Shown here: one piece after another, positions 6,994 to 14,625 of the stretch
How positions within the stretch are numbered: position 1 is the first letter of the stretch
How the letters are laid out: every line of letters starts with the position of its first letter
Source of the DNA: an uncultured Alistipes sp.
GTDB lineage: Bacteria; Bacteroidota; Bacteroidia; Bacteroidales; Rikenellaceae
DNA: 43,605 nucleotides
Direction: 5' to 3'
NCBI GenBank assembly: GCA_900541585.1
Contig: UQKD01000027.1
Span: 1 to 43,605, forward strand
The notes under the pieces: model-generated
Seen by the model: the letters and a program-made list of their open reading frames with translations, nothing else
Databases searched by the model: none
What the model was told of the DNA's origin: nothing
Translations under genes and position numbers: made by a program

Positions 6994-8133
6994 ATGATTG
7001 ACTTTCTGACGATGCCTTCACCGTGCTACGTCCTCGACGAGGAGCTGCTGGACCGGAACCTGGCGACTATCGACCGTGTGCGCCGGGAATCGGGCGCCGA
7101 AATTATCGTCGCCCTGAAGGCCTGCGCCATGTGGAGCATTTTTCCCGAGCTGGCGAAGCACTCCGACGGAGCCACGGCGAGTTCCGCCGCCGAGGCGCGC
7201 CTCGTTTTCGAGGAGTTCGGGCGTCCCGCTCACACCTATGCCCCGACCTACACGGACCGTAATATCGACGAGATCCTGCGTTGCAGCGACCATATCACGT
7301 TCAACTCCCTGGCGCAGTTCCGCCGTTTCGGCCAGAAAGCCCTTATCAACGGCATTTCCTGCGGTCTGCGGATCAATCCGCAGTATTCGCCCGTCGAAAC
7401 GGACCTCTACAACCCCTGCGTCCCCGGCTCGCGGCTGGGCGTCACGGCCGAACAGCTGGCGGCGCACGGAGGGCTTCCGGCCGGCATCGAGGGGCTTCAT
7501 TTCCATGTCCTCTGCGAATCGCGCCCGGAGCATCTGCGAAAGGCGCTGGAGGCCGTCGAGACGCATTTCGGACCGTATCTCGACCGGATCAAATGGCTCA
7601 ATATGGGTGGCGGCCACCTGATGACTGCCTCGTGGTACGACTGCGACGCCCTGATCGCCCTCCTACGGGAGTTCAAGGCCCGGCATCCGCACCTGCGGCT
7701 GATCCTCGAACCCGGCAGCGCCTTCACGTGGCGCACGGGCTACCTGGTGTCGACCGTCGAGGACATCGTGGAGAACGGTGGGGTGACGACGGCGATGCTC
7801 GACGTGTCGTTCGCCTGCCACATGCCCGACTGCCTCGAAATGCCCTATAAACCCGCGATCATCGGTGCGCACGATCCCGCCGACGGTGAGAAACGCTGGC
7901 GCATGGGCGGCACGAGCTGCCTTGCGGGCGACTACTGCGGCGACTGGGCCTTCGACCACGAGTTGAAGGTGGGGGAGCGCATCGTCTTCGAGGACATGAT
8001 CCACTACACGATGGTCAAGACCACGATGTTCAACGGCGTCCACCATCCGGCCATCGTCATCGTGCGCCGCGACGGCCGCACCGACCTCATCCGCGAGTTC
8101 GGCTACGAGGATTTCCGCAGCCGCATGTCATAG
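6994..8133 (+). CDS. nspC: Carboxynorspermidine decarboxylase
   Basis: A 379-residue PLP enzyme of the alanine-racemase-fold decarboxylases. It removes the carboxyl group from carboxynorspermidine or carboxyspermidine to make norspermidine or spermidine. K42 in ALKACAMWSIF is the expected PLP lysine. HFHVLCES (about 168-175), NMGGGH and EPGSAFTWRTGYLV are the other family signatures, and the C-terminal region contains GTSCLAGDYCGDW with the catalytic cysteine expected from the partner subunit. It completes the two-step pathway begun by the dehydrogenase at 4286. The next gene starts 36 nt downstream with no terminator between, so they are probably co-transcribed. Confidence 0.94.
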   Translation: MIDFLTMPSPCYVLDEELLDRNLATIDRVRRESGAEIIVALKACAMWSIFPELAKHSDGATASSAAEARLVFEEFGRPAHTYAPTYTDRNIDEILRCSDHITFNSLAQFRRFGQKALINGISCGLRINPQYSPVETDLYNPCVPGSRLGVTAEQLAAHGGLPAGIEGLHFHVLCESRPEHLRKALEAVETHFGPYLDRIKWLNMGGGHLMTASWYDCDALIALLREFKARHPHLRLILEPGSAFTWRTGYLVSTVEDIVENGGVTTAMLDVSFACHMPDCLEMPYKPAIIGAHDPADGEKRWRMGGTSCLAGDYCGDWAFDHELKVGERIVFEDMIHYTMVKTTMFNGVHHPAIVIVRRDGRTDLIREFGYEDFRSRMS

Positions 8134-8169
8134 ATAGACAATTTGAATTTAGCTATACGAAACCTTTTC

Positions 8170-9462
8170 ATGGAAAATTTTACACCTACCCCCTACACGT
8201 TGGAATGCGTCGCCACGGGCCGCGAATTCGAAGACGCCGGCTGGATGCTTGCCGACCCGCAGTGCAAGGAGCCTTCGCTCGTGCGCACCAAATATGCCCG
8301 CCGGCAGATCGACGTGAAACCCGCCGACTGGGGCCTGTACCGTTTCTCGGACTGGATGCCCGTGCGGCGCATCCTCAAGGGTTCGTCGGCTCCCGTGACC
8401 TATAAGAGCAAGGGACTGGCCGCGCACCTCGGGCTGGAAAACCTCTGGATCACCTTCAACGGCTGGTATCCGGCCATCGGGGCCACGATGTCGACCTGCT
8501 CGTTCAAGGAGACCGAGGCCTATTCGGTCTGCGGCCGCGCCGCTGCCGGCGAACAGCGCGTGCTGGTGGTGGCTTCGGCTGGAAACACCGCGCGGGCCTT
8601 CGCCAAGGTCTGCTCGGACAATAACATCAAGCTGCTGCTCTCGGTTCCCTACGACAATATCGGCGCGCTGTGGTTCGACCGGCCGCTGAACCCCTGCGTG
8701 AAACTCATTTCGTGCGAGAAGGGGGGCGACTATTTCGACGCCATCCATTTGAGCGATATCGCGCTGAAAGGTCCCGGCTTCTACGCCGAGGGCGGCGCCA
8801 AGAACGTCGCGCGCCGCGACGGCATGGCCTGCACGGTCCTTTCGGCCGTGACGACCATCGGCCGCATCCCCGACTACTATTTCCAGGCCGTGGGCAGCGG
8901 CACAGGCGCCATTGCCGCCTGGGAGGCCAACATGCGCCTCGTCGAGGACGGCCGTTTCGGGCGGAATACGATGAAGCTGATGGTGTCGCAGAACGCCCCG
9001 TTCGTTCCGATGTACGACGCCTGGCAGGCGGCATCGCGCAAACTGCTGCCTTACGACGACGACAAGGCGCGCCGCGACGCGGAGATCATCGACGCCAAGG
9101 TGCTTTCGAACCGCCGTCCGCCTTACAGCGTCACGGGCGGTCTTTTCGATGCGCTGAAAGCCACCGGCGGCGAGGTTTTCGTGGCCACCAACGCCATGGC
9201 GCGCAAGGCCCGCAAGCTGTTCCACGAACTCGAAGGCGTCGACATCTACTCGGCGGCGGGCGTTGCGCTGGCATCGCTCGTCAACGCTGTGAACGCGGGC
9301 AAGATCGAGAAGGACGCCACCGTCATGCTCAACGTCACGGGCGGCGGCGAGGAGCACTTCAAGGAGGGCAAGGAGCTGTGGTATCTCAAACCGAGCCACG
9401 TCTTCCCGCTCGAACCCGACGAAAACGACGTCGTGGAGAAGGTCGAGGCATTGTTCAACTGA
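8170..9462 (+). CDS. Cysteate synthase-like PLP enzyme (threonine synthase family)
   Basis: A 430-residue fold-type II PLP enzyme. The PLP lysine is K113 in STCSFKETEAYS, and the phosphate-binding loop is GSGTGAIAAWE. It resembles archaeal cysteate synthase, which makes L-cysteate from O-phosphoserine and sulfite, more than classical threonine synthase. Alistipes makes sulfonolipids whose first committed step condenses cysteate with a fatty acyl group, so a cysteate supply is expected; use of this gene for it is inference. The ATG at 8170 was chosen over the in-frame TTG at 8143. It follows nspC by 36 nt and precedes a secreted pectate lyase by 20 nt. Alternative: a divergent threonine synthase, less likely because of the active-site context. 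Confidence 0.78.
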   Translation: MENFTPTPYTLECVATGREFEDAGWMLADPQCKEPSLVRTKYARRQIDVKPADWGLYRFSDWMPVRRILKGSSAPVTYKSKGLAAHLGLENLWITFNGWYPAIGATMSTCSFKETEAYSVCGRAAAGEQRVLVVASAGNTARAFAKVCSDNNIKLLLSVPYDNIGALWFDRPLNPCVKLISCEKGGDYFDAIHLSDIALKGPGFYAEGGAKNVARRDGMACTVLSAVTTIGRIPDYYFQAVGSGTGAIAAWEANMRLVEDGRFGRNTMKLMVSQNAPFVPMYDAWQAASRKLLPYDDDKARRDAEIIDAKVLSNRRPPYSVTGGLFDALKATGGEVFVATNAMARKARKLFHELEGVDIYSAAGVALASLVNAVNAGKIEKDATVMLNVTGGGEEHFKEGKELWYLKPSHVFPLEPDENDVVEKVEALFN

Positions 9463-9482
9463 TCCGTTAAATAACCGGGCTT

Positions 9483-10583
9483 ATGAAAAAGACATTCATT
9501 GTTTTAGCCGTATCGTTTATGGCTGTTTCCGCGGTTGCGCAGCAGCCTGTTTCCGCCGACCGTTTCGCCGATGCCGTGAACCATTGGAACAAGGAGCACG
9601 GCGCGCAGTCCTACGAGCGTTACAAGCCCGACCAGTTCCGTGAAATCGCCGACAACATCGTCGCTTACCAGAATGCCGACGGCGGCTGGCCCAAGAACCT
9701 CGACATGCTGGCCCGGCTCGACCCCGACTCGGTGAAAGCCGCCCTCAAGCCGCGCCACCGCCTCTCGACGCTCGACAACGCCAATGTCTATACGCAGGTC
9801 GAATACCTTTCGAACGTCTACCTGCTGACGGAGGACACCCTTTACCGCAATTCGGCCCGCCGGGGCATGGAGTACATGCTCTCGGCGCAGTACCCCAACG
9901 GGGGCTGGCGGGGCTGGGACGCCGACGCCGTGACGTTCAACGACGGCATCATCTACGGCGTGCTCTCGACGTGGAACGAGGTCCTCTCCGGAAAGCCCCA
10001 CTATGCGTGGGTCGACGGCGATTTGAAAGCCCGCATCCGGTCCTCGTGGGACAAGGGTATCGAGCTGATTCTCAAAACCCAGTGGGTGCAGGACGGCGTG
10101 AAGACCGTCTGGGCGCAGCAGTACGACCACGAAACGCTGCAACCCGTGAAGGCCCGTGCCTATGAACTTCCCGCGCTGTCGGCCGGCGAGAGCGCCGACA
10201 TCACGATGCTGCTCATGCGTATCAAGAACCCCTCGCCCGAGGTCGTCGGGGCGGTCGAGGCCGCAGCCGCATGGTTCGACCGCACGAAGATCACGGGCAA
10301 GAAGGTCGTGACGGTTCCCGTGCCCGAGGGGCTGGTGGAAGACCGGAAGATCAAGAAAGACCGGGTCGTGGTCGACGATCCCGAAGCCGCTCCCATGTGG
10401 CCGCGCTACAGCGAACTGTCCGACAACCGTCCCTTCTTCGCCACGCGCGAGGGGAAGAAGGTCTACGACCTGCGCGAAGTCCCCGCTGAACGGCGCGTGG
10501 GCTACTCGTGGTACGGCACGTGGGGCAACAAGGTGCTGAAAAAATACCCCGAATGGCTTCGCCGCCGGACGGAGGGAAAGTGA
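9483..10583 (+). CDS. Pectate lyase, PelA/family PL10
   Basis: A 366-residue secreted enzyme. Residues 1-19 are a signal peptide with an AVAQ cleavage region. The rest matches the PL10 pectate lyase domain: YQNADGGWPKNLDM, LDNANVYTQVEYLSNVYL, a GMEYMLSAQYPNGGWRGW repeat and a C-terminal YSELSDNRPFFATREGKKVYDL segment. PL10 enzymes cleave homogalacturonan by beta-elimination, here in the periplasm or at the surface. No SusC/SusD pair is adjacent, so it is not part of a recognisable pectin utilization locus, although a TonB receptor lies downstream. A terminator/promoter pair separates that receptor from it. Confidence 0.9.
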   Translation: MKKTFIVLAVSFMAVSAVAQQPVSADRFADAVNHWNKEHGAQSYERYKPDQFREIADNIVAYQNADGGWPKNLDMLARLDPDSVKAALKPRHRLSTLDNANVYTQVEYLSNVYLLTEDTLYRNSARRGMEYMLSAQYPNGGWRGWDADAVTFNDGIIYGVLSTWNEVLSGKPHYAWVDGDLKARIRSSWDKGIELILKTQWVQDGVKTVWAQQYDHETLQPVKARAYELPALSAGESADITMLLMRIKNPSPEVVGAVEAAAAWFDRTKITGKKVVTVPVPEGLVEDRKIKKDRVVVDDPEAAPMWPRYSELSDNRPFFATREGKKVYDLREVPAERRVGYSWYGTWGNKVLKKYPEWLRRRTEGK

Positions 10584-10626
10584 CGGAGCCTCGCGGCGCG
10601 GATGCGCCGCATGCGTTCTTTACCGG

Positions 10627-10654
10627 AAACGGGCCGTTGCGGTCCGTTTTTTTT
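10627..10654 (+). terminator. Terminator after pectate lyase
   Basis: AAACGGGCCG / CGGTCCGTTT stem (one wobble) with a 3-nt loop, continuing into a run of eight T. Confidence 0.85.
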
Positions 10655-10664
10655 ATTACCTTTG
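10637..10664 (+). promoter_or_regulatory. Promoter of the TonB-dependent receptor
   Basis: TACCTTTG (10657-10664) with TTG at 10637-10639 (17-nt spacer). It overlaps the upstream terminator. The leader of about 70 nt is too short to hold a cobalamin riboswitch. Confidence 0.6.
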
Positions 10665-10742
10665 CGGGGCCGAACCGGAAGCCAGTGCAGCCGGACCGGT
10701 TCGGATTCTGTTTTTCTCATTCTTAACCCAAATTTCAAACAC

Positions 10743-12731
10743 ATGGAAAACATCCAGGCAAAACAGCTCTCCGTCACTCACTGGCGGCGCTGGAACCGCA
10801 AAGGCTGGTCGGTCTTTGCGAGTCTGCGCCGCTGCTGGGCGATCGGGGTCCTCTCCGCCGGGATGTCGATCCTGCTGCTTGCGACGCAAGGTGCGTCCGC
10901 GCAGACTGCCGACACGACCGCTGTCCTCAAGACGTTGCGGATCCGGGAAGTCGGCGTCACCGGGAGCCAGACGGCTCCCGCGCGCAACGCCCAGTCGCAC
11001 ACCCCGCTTTTCGACCGGAAAGCCCAGGCCCCGGCGCCTGTCCAGACTCTGGAAGCCGCCCTGCGCCTTGCGCCTTCGGTCGATGTCCGTGAACGCGGAG
11101 GCAAGGGAGCGCAGGCCGACATCTTCATCCGGGGAGGCTCTTTCGACCAGACCATGGTCCTTCTCAACGGCATCGATTTCACCGATGCCCGTACCGGGCA
11201 TCAGTCCCACGCGCTGCCCGTCGACCTCGACTGCATTTCGGCCGTCGAACTGATCGACGGCGTTCCGGGCGTCGGGGCCTACGCCGGGGCGGTGAACATC
11301 CGCACCGCGCCGCTGCGGCCCACCTACCTGCGCCTCGAAGCCTCGGGCGGCCAGTACGGCTACGGCTACGGGAATCTTTCGGGCGCGGTGAGTGCGGGAC
11401 GCTTCTCGGTGCTCGGCGCGGCCTCGTACCGCCGCAGCGACGGCTACCGGCACAACACCGATTTCTCCAACTACAACGCTTTCGTGCGCGCCACCTGCGA
11501 CGGCGGCCGGGCCGGGTTCTTCGACCTGCAGGCCGGGTGGCAGGACCGCGATTTCGGCTCCAACGGCTTCTACGCGGCCTACAATCCCGACCAGTGGGAG
11601 CATACCGCCACGGCGCTGGCGTCGCTGCGGTGGCTGAAAACCGCGGGCCGCTTCTCGCTGGGGGCCGCCGCGAGCTACCGCAAGAATTTCGACCGCTACG
11701 ACTGGACCCGCGGCACGGCGATGAACCGCCACAATACGGACAATGCCGGGGCGAAGCTCTGGGCCGACTGCGACTGGGCGGCGGGTGTGACCTCCGTGGG
11801 CGGCGACTGGGCCTTCAACCATATTTACAGCACCAACCTCGGTCAGCCGCTCGCGCATCCCGAAGGGCACTACACCCACGCCAAGGCGCGCCACACGGGC
11901 AACCTGTGGCTGCGGCACGCCAAACGGTGGCAGCGTTTCGACGCGGCGGCTTCGGCGGGCGTGAGCCTCACGCCCTACGGCACTTCGGCCCTGTGGAGCC
12001 TTTCGGCGGGCTATGCCCCCGCGGCCGGGCTGCGCCTCGAAGCCGGGGCATGGCAGTCGATGCGCCTGCCGACCTTCACGGACCTCTACTACACCTCCCC
12101 GGCGCAGATCAACAACCTCGACCTTGTGCCTGAACATGCTGTCACATACCGTTTTGGTATTGATTACCTCAAGCGTTGCTGGAACCTCTCGGCGCAAGCC
12201 TATTACCGCTCCGGACGCGACATCATCGACTGGGTGTGGCGCGAGGACATGGGCGGCAAATGGCATTCCGAGCAGACGAGCCGCCTCGACACCTTCGGGG
12301 CCGAGCTCGCGGGCGGCTATGCGGTTTCGGAAGGCTTCCTGCGCCGCGTGACGCTTTCGTACGGCTACATCACGACCGACCGGAACGCGGATGTCATCGC
12401 CAAAAGCGCGATGGACTTCATGCGCCACAAGGCGGCGCTGGCCGTGGAGGTGCGTTTCCTGCGGCGGATGTCGCTTGCGCTGACCGGCTCGGTCTACGAC
12501 CGCAACGGCAGCTACACGCATTATCCCGAGCCGGGCAACGCCTCCCTCACCGAGGAGCGCGGCTACAAGCCCTATTTCCTGCTCGACGGACGCCTCCAGT
12601 GGGAGAAGGGCCTCTGCCGCCTCTACGTCGACGCCACGAACATCACCGACACGCGCTACTGCGACATCGGCGGAATCCGCCTGCCGGGCGTCTGGTGTAC
12701 GGGCGGGGTGGTGCTGACCATCGGCAGATAA
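10743..12731 (+). CDS. TonB-dependent outer-membrane receptor (BtuB-like)
   Basis: A 662-residue receptor with a plug domain (about 70-190: QTLEAALRLAPSVDV, ADIFIRGGSFDQTMVLLNG) and a 22-strand-type barrel ending in a short aromatic/hydrophobic tail. It imports a substrate across the outer membrane using TonB energy. The substrate is unknown; similarity in layout is to BtuB/FepA-type receptors, not SusC, as no carboxypeptidase-like domain or SusD partner is present. The start was set at 10743 because an upstream in-frame ATG (10602) would lie before the promoter. The signal peptide is unusual: about 30 residues rich in Arg and Trp (WRRWNRKGWSVFASLRR) precede the hydrophobic core. Confidence 0.88.
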   Translation: MENIQAKQLSVTHWRRWNRKGWSVFASLRRCWAIGVLSAGMSILLLATQGASAQTADTTAVLKTLRIREVGVTGSQTAPARNAQSHTPLFDRKAQAPAPVQTLEAALRLAPSVDVRERGGKGAQADIFIRGGSFDQTMVLLNGIDFTDARTGHQSHALPVDLDCISAVELIDGVPGVGAYAGAVNIRTAPLRPTYLRLEASGGQYGYGYGNLSGAVSAGRFSVLGAASYRRSDGYRHNTDFSNYNAFVRATCDGGRAGFFDLQAGWQDRDFGSNGFYAAYNPDQWEHTATALASLRWLKTAGRFSLGAAASYRKNFDRYDWTRGTAMNRHNTDNAGAKLWADCDWAAGVTSVGGDWAFNHIYSTNLGQPLAHPEGHYTHAKARHTGNLWLRHAKRWQRFDAAASAGVSLTPYGTSALWSLSAGYAPAAGLRLEAGAWQSMRLPTFTDLYYTSPAQINNLDLVPEHAVTYRFGIDYLKRCWNLSAQAYYRSGRDIIDWVWREDMGGKWHSEQTSRLDTFGAELAGGYAVSEGFLRRVTLSYGYITTDRNADVIAKSAMDFMRHKAALAVEVRFLRRMSLALTGSVYDRNGSYTHYPEPGNASLTEERGYKPYFLLDGRLQWEKGLCRLYVDATNITDTRYCDIGGIRLPGVWCTGGVVLTIGR

Positions 12732-12790
12732 CCCCTCTTTTCCGGGACCGGGGCGCTTCCGTCTCCGGGTTTCGGTCCGGCTGCTCTTAC

Positions 12791-12827
12791 GGTCCGGCGC
12801 ATCGTTGCGCCGGGCCTTTCTGTTTTT
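12791..12827 (+). terminator. Terminator after the TonB-dependent receptor
   Basis: GGTCCGGCGCA / TGCGCCGGGCC stem (one wobble), 4-nt loop, T-rich tail. Confidence 0.85.
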
Positions 12828-12881
12828 CGCAAAAAGTGCCTGTTTTGTTACGGTTTTTTCGGATTTCTCCCGATTATTGTT

Positions 12882-12889
12882 TATCTTTG
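12882..12889 (+). promoter_or_regulatory. -7 box of the histidine-degradation operon
   Basis: TATCTTTG matches TAnnTTTG, 30 nt before the FTCD start. A matching -33 TTTG is not evident, which could mean activator dependence. Confidence 0.5.
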
Positions 12890-12918
12890 AAGTATAAGAA
12901 TTTAAATGCGACGATCCT

Positions 12919-14625
12919 ATGTCCCAAAGAATCATTGAATGCGTTCCCAATTTCAGCGAGGGACGCGATAAAGCCGTCATCCGCCGGATCACCGCGGCCA
13001 TCGAGGCCTCTGGGGGCGTCAAACTGCTCGACGTGGACCCCGGCGAGGCGACCAATCGCACGGTCGTGACCTTCGTCGGCAGCCCCGAAGCGGTCGTCGA
13101 GGCTGCTTTTGCGGGGGTGAAGCGGGCGGCCGAACTGATCGACATGCGCCGCCACAAGGGGGCGCATCCCCGCATGGGGGCCACCGACGTGCTGCCGCTG
13201 ATACCGATTGCGGGCGTCACGCTTGCGGAATGCGCCTGTTTGGCGCGTGCGCTGGCCCGGCGTATCGCCGACGAACTGCGAATCCCGACCTACTGCTACG
13301 AAGCCGCGGCCTTTGCGCCCGAACGGAAAAACCTTGCCGTGTGCCGTGCCGGGGAGTACGAGGCCTTGCCCGAGAAACTGGCGCACACGGAATCCGCACC
13401 CGATTTCGGGACGCGTCCCTTCGACGAGGGGGTTGCCCGCACGGGGGCCACGACCGTCGGGGCGCGCGACTTCCTGATCGCCGTGAACTTCAACCTGAAC
13501 ACCACCTCCACGCGCCGCGCCAACGCCATCGCCTTCGACGTGCGCGAAAAGGGGCGTCCCGTCCGCGAGGGCAACCCGATCACGGGCCGCGTGGTGAAGG
13601 ACGCCGCGGGGAATCCCGTGATGCAGCCCGGGACGCTCCCGGCCACGAAGGCCATCGGCTGGTTCATCGAGGAGTACGGCATCGCGCAGGTTTCGATGAA
13701 CATCACCGACATCGCCCGAACGCCGCTCCACGCGGCTTTCGACGAGGTGTGCCGCAAGGCCGACGCCCGAGGCGTGCGCGTCACGGGCACGGAGATCGTG
13801 GGGCTGGTTCCGAAACGGGCTTTGGTCGAAGCCGGTAGATACTTCCTCCGCAAGCAGCGCCGCTCGACGGGCATCGCCGAGGAGGAGATCGTCCGCATCG
13901 CCGTCAAGTCGATGGGATTGGACGATCTGAAGCCGTTCGATCCGGCCGAGAAGGTGATCGAGTATCTGCTTGAAGCGGAGGTTTCGAAGAAGCGGCTTAT
14001 CGACATGACCTGCAAGGGGTTCGCCGAAGAGACGGCGAGCGAATCGCCCGCTCCGGGCGGCGGCTCGATCGCGGCCTACATGGGTGCGCTGGGCGCGGCG
14101 CTCGGCACGATGGTCGCCAACCTCTCGTCGCACAAGGCGGGGTGGGACGACCGCTGGGAGGAGTTTTCCGACTGGGCCGAGCGGGGTCAGGCGGTTTTGA
14201 GCGAACTCCTGCACCTCGTGGACGAGGACACCGCGGCGTTCAACCGCATCATGGCGGTCTTCGCCATGCCCAAGTCGACCGACGAGGAGAAGGCGGCGCG
14301 CAGCGCGGCCCTGCAGGAGGCGACGCTCTATGCTACGGAGGTTCCCCTGCGGACGATGAAGGCCGCATCGCGGGTTTTTGAAATCGTGCGCGCCATGGCT
14401 TCGGAGGGCAACCCCAATTCGGTTTCCGACGCCGGCGTGGGCGCGCTGGCGGCCCGCAGTGCGGTGCTCGGGGCATGCCTCAATGTGAAGATCAACGCCG
14501 CGGGGCTGAAGGACCGCGCCCGGGCCGATGCGCTCGTCGCCGAGGCCGATGGGCTGGCGGCCGAAGCCCGGCGCCTCGAAGCGGAGGTGCTGAACATCGT
14601 GGAACGTAAAATTCAAGCGATATGA
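12919..14625 (+). CDS. ftcD: Bifunctional glutamate formimidoyltransferase / formimidoyl-THF cyclodeaminase
   Basis: A 568-residue fusion. Residues 1-300 are the formiminotransferase (start MSQRIIECVPNFSEGRD, then HPRMGATDVLPLIPI), which moves the formimino group from N-formimino-glutamate to tetrahydrofolate. Residues about 370-568 are the cyclodeaminase (ESPAPGGGSIAAYMGALGAAL), which releases ammonia to form methenyl-THF. It therefore channels the last carbon of histidine into the folate pool and yields glutamate. It is the first gene of the hut operon here, and its stop overlaps the hutU start by four bases (ATGA). The length is close to the mammalian enzyme (541). Confidence 0.96.
   Translation: MSQRIIECVPNFSEGRDKAVIRRITAAIEASGGVKLLDVDPGEATNRTVVTFVGSPEAVVEAAFAGVKRAAELIDMRRHKGAHPRMGATDVLPLIPIAGVTLAECACLARALARRIADELRIPTYCYEAAAFAPERKNLAVCRAGEYEALPEKLAHTESAPDFGTRPFDEGVARTGATTVGARDFLIAVNFNLNTTSTRRANAIAFDVREKGRPVREGNPITGRVVKDAAGNPVMQPGTLPATKAIGWFIEEYGIAQVSMNITDIARTPLHAAFDEVCRKADARGVRVTGTEIVGLVPKRALVEAGRYFLRKQRRSTGIAEEEIVRIAVKSMGLDDLKPFDPAEKVIEYLLEAEVSKKRLIDMTCKGFAEETASESPAPGGGSIAAYMGALGAALGTMVANLSSHKAGWDDRWEEFSDWAERGQAVLSELLHLVDEDTAAFNRIMAVFAMPKSTDEEKAARSAALQEATLYATEVPLRTMKAASRVFEIVRAMASEGNPNSVSDAGVGALAARSAVLGACLNVKINAAGLKDRARADALVAEADGLAAEARRLEAEVLNIVERKIQAI

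Noticed and set aside
10602..10742. Upstream in-frame start for the TonB receptor
   Set aside because: It would translate through the pectate lyase terminator and the predicted promoter.
10665..10742. Possible cobalamin riboswitch ahead of the BtuB-like receptor
   Set aside because: The leader is about 70 nt, too short for that riboswitch, and no B12-box-like sequence was seen.
9483..12731. Pectin polysaccharide utilization locus
   Set aside because: There is one lyase and one receptor but no SusD, no SusC-type domain and no sensor; terminator and promoter separate the two genes.
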